A stretch of DNA of 27,360 nucleotides. Source: Trichoplax sp. H2. Its lineage: Eukaryota > Placozoa > Uniplacotomia > Trichoplacea. Position numbers and translations under genes: made by a program. Under the pieces are notes generated by a model. That model did no database searches and was not told the origin of the DNA. It saw only the letters and a program-made list of their open reading frames with translations. How positions within the stretch are numbered: position 1 is the stretch's first letter; every line of letters starts with the position of its first letter. This document shows, piece by piece, positions 20,666-27,360 of this stretch. The stretch lies in assembly GCA_003344405.1 (NCBI GenBank), contig NOWV01000392.1, forward strand, positions 1-27,360, written 5' to 3'.

Positions 20666-22333
20666 AACGAATCAATAGGCACTATGTTAAAGCACGATGT
20701 CATCCGTTGCTATCGAGGAGATGATATGCAATTGCAATAGGAGATTCTTTAACTCAATACGTGCACTGTGGACTACTAAAAGTATCCTGTGTTTGTAATT
20801 AGATTTATCCCTTTTTGCAAGGCTAGGCGTTTCGCGCTGGCTCTGACTCGTATCCAATAGCTATTATGGCATTATATGATTTTCTAGATAGCAGTTTTTA
20901 TTTTTAATTAAAACCTGATAACTGTACTGAGTCGGTTGCTGATGTTTATATGTTGAAGAAAATGAATTATCTTCTTCTTTCGTTGACGATGGCCTTGTCT
21001 AAAGAAAGATAATTTATTTTGCACACTGCTCTACTTTTCTTAGCAGAGTGTAGTCTTAAAGGTGTCCGGAAGCCTTAAAGTTTGTAATTTGAAGGGTATC
21101 ATGTATAACGGCCTATTATCAGGGTTGCTGATAACCTTGTTAGTGATGGACATGTCTGTATAGAAGAAAAGAAATTAGTATATTTTGGCACGATGCAAGA
21201 ATCAATGGAGTTCTGTATAATCGTATGTAAATATTCAGTTAGCAGTATCCAATACCCTGATCAATGTTAATAAGCTTGCAGTATAAAGCCGTCGATATAC
21301 TATCGGCAGTTCAATACAGTAGCATTGACAGAACTATCTAGAAAGTATAAACATCTTTGAAGCTCGCATTCTTACGTACGTACAGTATAATGTTGATGTT
21401 GTGGGGATTTTATTATGAAAATGTCCTAGTTGCCTGTTTTATTCTAGGCTTAATTATATATATATATAGGAATTATGGACCTAAGAGTCCATGGCATTGA
21501 TATAGAAGTAGCTCTGAGAGAGGTATTAGCAGTAAAGGTAAGGGTACACGCTTAATAATCGTGCAATTGACTGATCGTTGTTAAAAATATTCACATATCC
21601 GTATGATATACTTCTGAGGAATGCAACCAAATATGCTGATCAAGCATTGACTAGTATTCATGTACAATATACACGTATCTGATCATAAAATTATGTGTCA
21701 TTGACTGTTATTCCTAGCAATCATTTAAAGATACTGTACTGTAAGTTTACAAGGAGGAAAAATGATTAAGTATCTTGTTATTCGATATAGATGGTGGCTA
21801 TTAACCGCTTTAGTTGAGTGGATTGATTTTTGTTGAGTACATATTATAGGATAGGATAATAAGAAAATAAACAATAGTAAAAACAGCAAATTAATAATAT
21901 GGTACAAAAGGATAAATTTAATTTAACCCAGCTGGTATTTCACGAATAATAACATCTCTATTACATATAACCTCTTTAAATTCATTTCGTAAAGTTATGC
22001 CAGTATATAATTTAGGTAGATTCTTTCAATTAGAGCCCATCTAATCGATAGTTTAGTTTAGTTATATATTAATGCTATATTTAGTTACCGTAAACGACAG
22101 TGAAGTATGATCTATAATAAGAATTTAATAGCATAGATTATTTTTGTTTGATATTGTAATAAACTACAGATAGAAATCATGAGCGGCTTATTCATAGTAC
22201 AAATCTCACATTAACACCTGTAAGCTGTAGCAAATACTATCGAGTATGATTAGTTTTAAGTTATTAACATTACGCTCGCGTGCATTAAAATGCGCACAAA
22301 AATGCGCAATTGACTCTAAATTCATTAATGATT

Positions 22334-22490
22334 TTAAACTGTGGTTATCACAACTTCGACAATTTCTTTTCCATCATGAATCGAAAGACTGTTCAGTTTT
22401 ACATTACCAGATTGTTTCGTTTCACGAGCAGAATAGCGATCACTTGAGCGATCGGCAAGACCTCGAGTTGCTTTAATTTGACGTGAAAAT
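22334..22490 (-). other. ATP7: ATP7 cytosolic tail exon ending in a PDZ-ligand-like motif
   Basis: The last exon (phase 2 entry, TAA stop at 22334-22336) encodes a basic then mixed tail of 52 residues after TM8. It ends V-I-T-T-V, which fits a class I PDZ ligand (Thr at -2, Val at 0). No di-leucine signal like that of vertebrate ATP7 tails is visible. The plus-strand frame across 22246-22476 is the antisense shadow of this exon. Confidence 0.85.
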
Positions 22491-25400
22491 CTGTAAGGCA
22501 AATACAGCTTTAATTGGTCATATCTACTACTTGTAAAAATACATGTTGTAGTATCCTTGTTATAGTAATTCCGCTACCGTTTCTTCTGTTATAAATTACC
22601 TTTTCAACCATAACGACGAAGCCACCACCGATACCGACGATGCAGCCATAGCAGCGCTTGCCATCCACGGTTGTAGAATTACGCCTAAAGGTTGAAGAAA
22701 ACCCGCCGCAATGGGAATTCCAATCATGTTATAAATAATTGCATAGAAGAAATTGTATCGGATTCGAGAAATAGTTGCTCGTGATAACTGAATTGCAGCA
22801 ACGACATCTAGCAAATTATCCTAATTTCAATAATAAAATTAGGAGATGTTATGTCTTGAATTTCATTGTATTATTTCAGGAAAAGGTTTGTTAGAGAAAT
22901 CATGAAATATATTGAATTAATCGTTACCTTTACTAGTACGATGTCAGCTGCCTCAATTGCTACCTCAGTTCCAGATCCAATAGCAATTCCAACATCAGCT
23001 TGAGTTAGGGCGGGTGAATCATTAATTCCATCTCCAACCATCGCTACTGCTTCATTACTATCTTCCTGAATCTCCTTTACGTGTTCTATTTTTTGTTCAG
23101 GTAATACCTCAGCATAGACATCAACAATATTTACCTGCTTGCAAGTAAAGTCAAATACAATGGTCTTAAAATGTAACAATTGTAATAGTTATGCTATCAA
23201 TACTATCGTTTCTTTAAATCCGTGATTGCTACAAAACAATATATCATATTGCAAAATGTAAGGCAAGATATCTAAAACGTACTTCTTCTGCAATTGCCTT
23301 AGCAGTTCTGATATTGTCACCGGTCAACATGACAACTTTTAGTCCCATCTCGCGTAGCTTATTAACAGCAATTTTTGCGTCATCTTTAACGGTATCAGCA
23401 ATAGCAATGATACCTATTACCATGCCTAGATGCAATTTAGAACACAATTTCACTTAATAAATTATTCACTAATTTTATATTCTAAATTTTAAATGTATGA
23501 ATAATTACTGACTATTCATCGCAACTATAACAGCCGTTCTCCCGAGAATTTCCTGAGATATTAATTGATTATCAATTGCACTATTTATATTGATGTTATT
23601 TTCTGCCATCCATCTTCTATTGCCAATTAAAATTTCATAATTGTCATCCGCTTTTGATTTTGATCCAGGATCTATGTTATTTTAAGATTATAACCGGTTT
23701 AACTTAGAAAGCAATAGATTATACGTATAATTATGACCAAATTACTTGTTCAAATTTACTGTTACTATAAATTGCAGGTAACTTGCAGCCAGAATAGTAA
23801 TGCTAAAAGGAAACTTACCAATAAATTGTTCTATGTTTGATACACGGCATTTTAGTCCAAATCCAGGTGCAACAATAAAATCGCTGCACTGTCCTAAGAT
23901 CTCGCGATTGAATATCTTCAAAAAGCAACGGTGAGCATGAGCACAAGATCTAAGTGTGTAATGAACTTTATTACAAATAATTTTTTCCAAACGTCGATGG
24001 TTCTAACCTCTTTTGCGTATGCATATATGGCTTGGCCAATTGGATGTTCACTATTGGATTCTGCACTTCCAGCAAGAGCAATTAATAACTTTTCTGAAGA
24101 AATACCACGTCTTACTTGCTCGCTTGCAGAAACCATTACGACCTTTGGCTTGCCATGAGTTAATGTTCCAGTTTTATCAAATACTACAGTTCGAATCTAC
24201 AATGGATAATAAGTAAATTGAATCATATCGATACCTAAATGTATTAGTAAAAATATTGTCTATAAGGATTTCTACTACATACTCGATGAGCAATTTCTAA
24301 TGGCTTTCCACCTTTGATTAAGATACCAAATTTTGCCCCCAATCCTGTACCCACTTTGATTGCGGTAGGAGTCGCTAATCCAAGTGCACAAGGACAAGCA
24401 ATCGCTAAAACTGATATACTGCATAAGAATGAAAATTGGAATACAGCTTCGCTGCGGCTGCCGTTTACATTCTGTTAATAAAGGGAAAGATTTTACTATA
24501 AAATTGATTAAATTTGGATCTAAGCAAGGATAGTGTACAACTGCAGTGTTAAATATAAACTGGTTTAATTGCATAACACTTACGTATGTGGGTGATAAAT
24601 CTAAATAAGACAAAATTTAAACTTACATGGCCCCTGAATGTATCACCAATAAATAAATCTGTATTACTGTAGCCAATTATGATCCACACGAGAAGTGTCA
24701 ACGAAGAAAGTACCAGAATACCTGGAACAAAATAACTAGCAATTTGATCGGCGAGCATTTGCATTGGGGCCTAAATTGAAATATAAAACAATATTTATTT
24801 TTATCTTTAGAATGCATATGGTATAAAACTAGCGTAGTCATCACATACCTTTGAGCTTTCTGCATCCTCTATCATTTGAATGATACGAGACAACGTGGTG
24901 CCTGATCCTACACGCGAAGCTTTCATAACTAAATGCCCTGTTTGATTAATAGTACCGCCAGTTAATTCGTCACCAGGAGTTTTATATACTGGTAGAGATT
25001 CTCCAGTTATTAGCGACTCGTCTACGCTTGATGATCCTGATTGTAGCTCCTGGTAATACTTTTAACAGATCGTTAACTTGTACTAATTCGACACTAATGA
25101 CATTTTCCCTATAAGCGAAATAAAAATTTCGAATGCGAGAATCAACCATATGATAACTATAAGCATAATTTTTAAGGATTCACACCGGGATTCTTTAAAA
25201 CTGCATGATGTCTCAAGTGTAACAGTTTAACATTTCCTGTCAGTAAGGCCTGTAATTATGACTTACGATATAACATTATTATTATTGTCTTCTTCGATTA
25301 ACGTTGCATCAGCCGGTTGCATAGATAGTAGTTCATGTATTGCATCTCCGGTTTTCCTCTAGTAACAGTTTTTTCAGAATTGATTGCTTACAACGCTACT

Positions 25401-27349
25401 CATAGTATTGCAAAATCAAGCATAATATTTTATTTAGATATCGTACCATAGCCAAGTTCTCAAGCCACTTTCCTAAGGCAATAAATGTAATTAGCATAGG
25501 AGGAGTCTCAAAAAATGTTCTGGGACTTGTTGTTGCATTGTTCGCCATAGCGACAAGGAGTATGCTTATCTTTAATTTACAGTCATCGTAATATACATTG
25601 AATGATGAAGATTAAAGAAATAATTTTTAATGCAAATTCAATTGCGCTTTATATTTTATTTTAATTGACTGTAATAAGAAATACATAATAATAGTATTGG
25701 TGATAAAAAGATAGAAAATTATTGCAGTTCTACTTACAGAATATACATAAGCGATACTAGTTGCCATTGCAATCAAAACACTCATATTCGTCGTTTTATT
25801 CTTCATGGCTTTCCATGATAAGATATAGAACTGTTTACCACTAACAAACTAAAGATTAACGAAAAATCGCATCCATTTTAATTTAAGACGGAAACACAAA
25901 GAAGAACTAATTTCAATTTCCTGATAATTATAAGTAAGATACATTTCATATCATTACTTACATATCTATATAATACAATGTTTTACGCAATAAAATCGAA
26001 CAGATTCAATATACTTCTTAAGGTAGAGTTAATACCGCGTACTTACTGACCTGCACTGGAGTACACAATAAAAATAATAACAAATTTTCTAATGAAAGTC
26101 CAGGCACAATCATGATTTCGTGTTTCTTTCCCAGAATCATAAAAGTTATCATTATTATCATAACCGGTAATCCAAAAATAAATGCTACTAGAAATGAATT
26201 CCTCCATCTATAATTGATTGAATGATTGATTTAAAACAAATTTCCGTGGTTAAATGGCATAAATTCAAGTTATAATCCTATTTTACATTACTAGGAATAT
26301 TATTAACTCACTTCTTGACAGCTATAGTATAATCGACCGATTTTTGACGATATGACGTCTGTACTAAAGTTGGCTCTATACCATTGATCTATATTTCAAG
26401 AAGGCACATGGATTGTTCGAGACGTTAATAAAATACATCAGTATACGCATATAATGTATTTGGCGTAGTATATGATACAGACCTTCAATTGCTCAACAAT
26501 AAATCTCAGTCCGGTTTGATTAGGCTCATACTGAACAGTACAACGGTTACTATTCGGTGATAGCTTGGCAGCGATTACGCCGGGAAGTTCTGTCAAAGTC
26601 TTTTCAACATCGATCGTTTGTGATTTCTTACCAGTAATCTACAGCATATGACCAAAAAATGACATATTGAAGTTGTACATTTTTCAAAGCTCCATCAATC
26701 CATAGAAACATGTTGTTTGCGAAATTTTATTCTGGCGACGAGATTACATATAGAATACCTGTAATTCAGCATATTGATAATTATCGAAAATTTCTTTAAC
26801 TTCTACATCAAAACCAAGCTTTTCGACTTGTTTTGCAATCTCAACGTTGGTTATTTTGGTTTCATCAAATTCTACAACACCTTTCTTGGACAATAGTGTA
26901 ACAGCAGTTGAATGAACACCTTGATGATGAGAGAATCATGAGATAATGTTATGTTGTTTTCGGTTCAGATGATTGTTACATATTACAGTGCTAAATCAAC
27001 ATCAGCGTCACAAGTTAAAACAACACCATAATGTTTTATTTTGCGTATCAGCCGTTGTAATATTGACTATTGATTCCCTTAAGATCGACTTCAATTGCAT
27101 CAAAAGTTAATTTAACAACAATTTAAGGCGGTCACTTACCATCTAATTTATTGACTTGATTTTCAATCTTGGCTACACAAGAGGCACAAGACATGCCCTC
27201 TATGTACAGTTGTACTTTTTTCAATTCTTTTTTTCTTTCGGCTTGGCGTTGAGCGATGGGATCATCATGACTAATAAGTTTGTTACTCTTATTATCCTGA
27301 ATGACCATTTCCACTCTTTTTTTGCTGTTGGCATTCATATTTAATTTGC
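22334..27349 (-). CDS. ATP7: Copper-transporting P1B-type ATPase (ATP7A/B family), 5' end probably beyond window
   Basis: ATP-driven Cu(I) pump of Golgi/secretory and plasma membranes. Eighteen minus-strand exons: 27349-27140, 26919-26759, 26638-26483, 26388-26312, 26207-26051, 25848-25738, 25569-25447, 25358-25267, 25108-24849, 24770-24627, 24471-24283, 24196-24008, 23915-23819, 23671-23513, 23425-23283, 23134-22928, 22820-22600 and 22490-22334. In order they encode an HMA domain with G-M-S-C-A-S-C, a second HMA without CxxC, TM1-4, the actuator domain with T-G-E-S, TM5-6 with the C-P-C metal site in A-C-P-C-A-L-G, D-K-T-G-T (phosphorylation Asp), S-E-H-P, T-G-D-N, G-D-G-I-N-D, then TM7-8 with Y-N and M-A-A-S-S, and a tail ending I-T-T-V. 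C-P-C, Y-N and M-x-x-S-S fix Cu(I) specificity. From the ATG at 27338 about 950 residues are encoded, close to two-HMA pumps and well short of vertebrate six-HMA ATP7. The frame runs past that ATG to a TATAG acceptor, so upstream exons are likely. All junctions fit GT-AG and keep phase except for a break inside exon 25108-24849. Confidence 0.96.
24849..25108 (-). other. ATP7: ATP7 actuator-domain exon with frameshift
   Basis: The exon opens in the right frame through V-L-P-G-A (Ala codon 25047-25045). Seven bases later (25038-25044) the conserved sequence resumes in another frame as G-S-S-S-V-D-E-S and then T-G-E-S. About ten residues normally between them, including P-x-D-G, are missing: roughly 30 bases replaced by 7, a net loss of about 23. 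Read literally, the first frame reaches a stop before T-G-E. The exon length (260) is also wrong for its flanking phases. Either a small assembly deletion or a real lesion or allele explains it. Confidence 0.85.
26483..26638 (-). other. ATP7: ATP7 membrane-proximal HMA domain lacking the CxxC site
   Basis: The 52 residues have the HMA fold pattern: I-T-G start, E-K-T-L helix, L-P-G-V turn, V-Q-Y-E-P strand and I-V-E-Q-L helix. Where Cu-binding HMA domains read G-M-T-C-x-x-C, this one reads G-K-K-S-Q-T and is two residues shorter. Both metal-ligand cysteines are gone. The preceding HMA (exons 27349-27140 and 26919-26759) keeps them. Intron phases and flanks fit a real expressed exon. Confidence 0.88.
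26986..27122 (-). pseudogene. Possible decayed HMA half-domain inside an ATP7 intron
   Basis: Between the two exons of the intact HMA, the minus strand reads [14 protein letters not shown] in one frame, then [13 protein letters not shown] in a second frame. The pattern (beta strand, helix I-x-x-I, G) resembles the second half of an HMA domain broken by a one-base shift. It could be a relict duplicated exon. The match is short and could be chance in AT-rich sequence. Confidence 0.3.
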
Positions 27350-27360
27350 CTATACGTGCA

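Larger units (their letters stand above)
17371..22333. other. 5-kb gene-free stretch between annexin and ATP7
   Basis: No supportable gene. Open frames are all under 80 codons with no family resemblance, and none chains into an exon set that I can see. The stretch nearest 17371 should include the annexin promoter and the stretch below 22334 the ATP7 3' UTR. Contents worth noting are an (ATT)n microsatellite near 18207-18227, an 18-bp perfect palindrome at 19933-19950, a TATATATA stretch (19611-19618) followed by a GC-rich GGGGCGTGGC at 19651, and a diverged tandem repeat at about 20030-20665. Confidence 0.6.

Noticed and set aside
23931-24216. Plus-strand frames opposite the ATP7 exon
   Set aside because: Antisense shadows of the exon encoding D-K-T-G-T and S-E-H-P.
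1-27360. tRNA genes, rRNA genes or CRISPR arrays
   Set aside because: I saw no tRNA-like B box with a matching acceptor stem, no rRNA similarity and no regularly spaced repeats. A covariance-model scan would be decisive for tRNAs.

Overview
The window is AT-rich nuclear DNA from an animal. It holds two intronless rhodopsin-type GPCR genes and two intron-dense housekeeping-type genes (an annexin and a copper P-type ATPase). The introns are short (about 45-340 bp), nearly all GT-AG, and the standard code is used. Compact intron-rich genes together with single-exon orphan GPCRs suggest an early-branching metazoan; a placozoan (Trichoplax-like) is my best guess, but this is an inference from style, not a proven assignment. 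A 20-base run of N shows it is a draft assembly.

Layout. Positions 1-4105 hold no gene I can support. This stretch contains a near-identical 212-bp direct duplication next to the N gap (624-835 and 1203-1413) and an old, diverged tandem repeat (about 2880-3220 and 3350-3725). GPCR gene 1 is at 4106-5458 (+). A 6.2-kb gene-free stretch follows, carrying a complete solo LTR (10080-10519) with TGTCAC/GTGACA ends and a perfect 5-bp target-site duplication. GPCR gene 2, a clear paralogue of gene 1, is at 11685-12998 (+). An annexin with a long Pro/Ala-rich N-terminal arm is on the minus strand at 14243-17370 (12 coding exons, 580 residues as I splice it). A 5-kb stretch without genes (17371-22333) contains another diverged tandem repeat (about 20030-20665). 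From 22334 to the right edge, on the minus strand, lie 18 exons of an ATP7-type copper-transporting ATPase, whose 5' end probably runs beyond the window.

How the genes relate. The two GPCRs are tandem duplicates on one strand and look like members of a lineage-specific receptor family. Both lack the usual Asp of TM2 and the Arg of the DRY motif, and both have unusually long first and third extracellular loops. The annexin (Ca2+-dependent membrane binding) and the copper pump (copper export or loading of secreted enzymes) are unrelated to them and to each other.

The points most worth a second look are the shared loss of activation-switch residues in the GPCR pair; a membrane-proximal HMA domain in the copper ATPase with no CxxC metal site; a frameshift in that gene's actuator-domain exon; an annexin intron that cannot be GT-AG without losing conserved residues; and the intact solo LTR with its target-site duplication.
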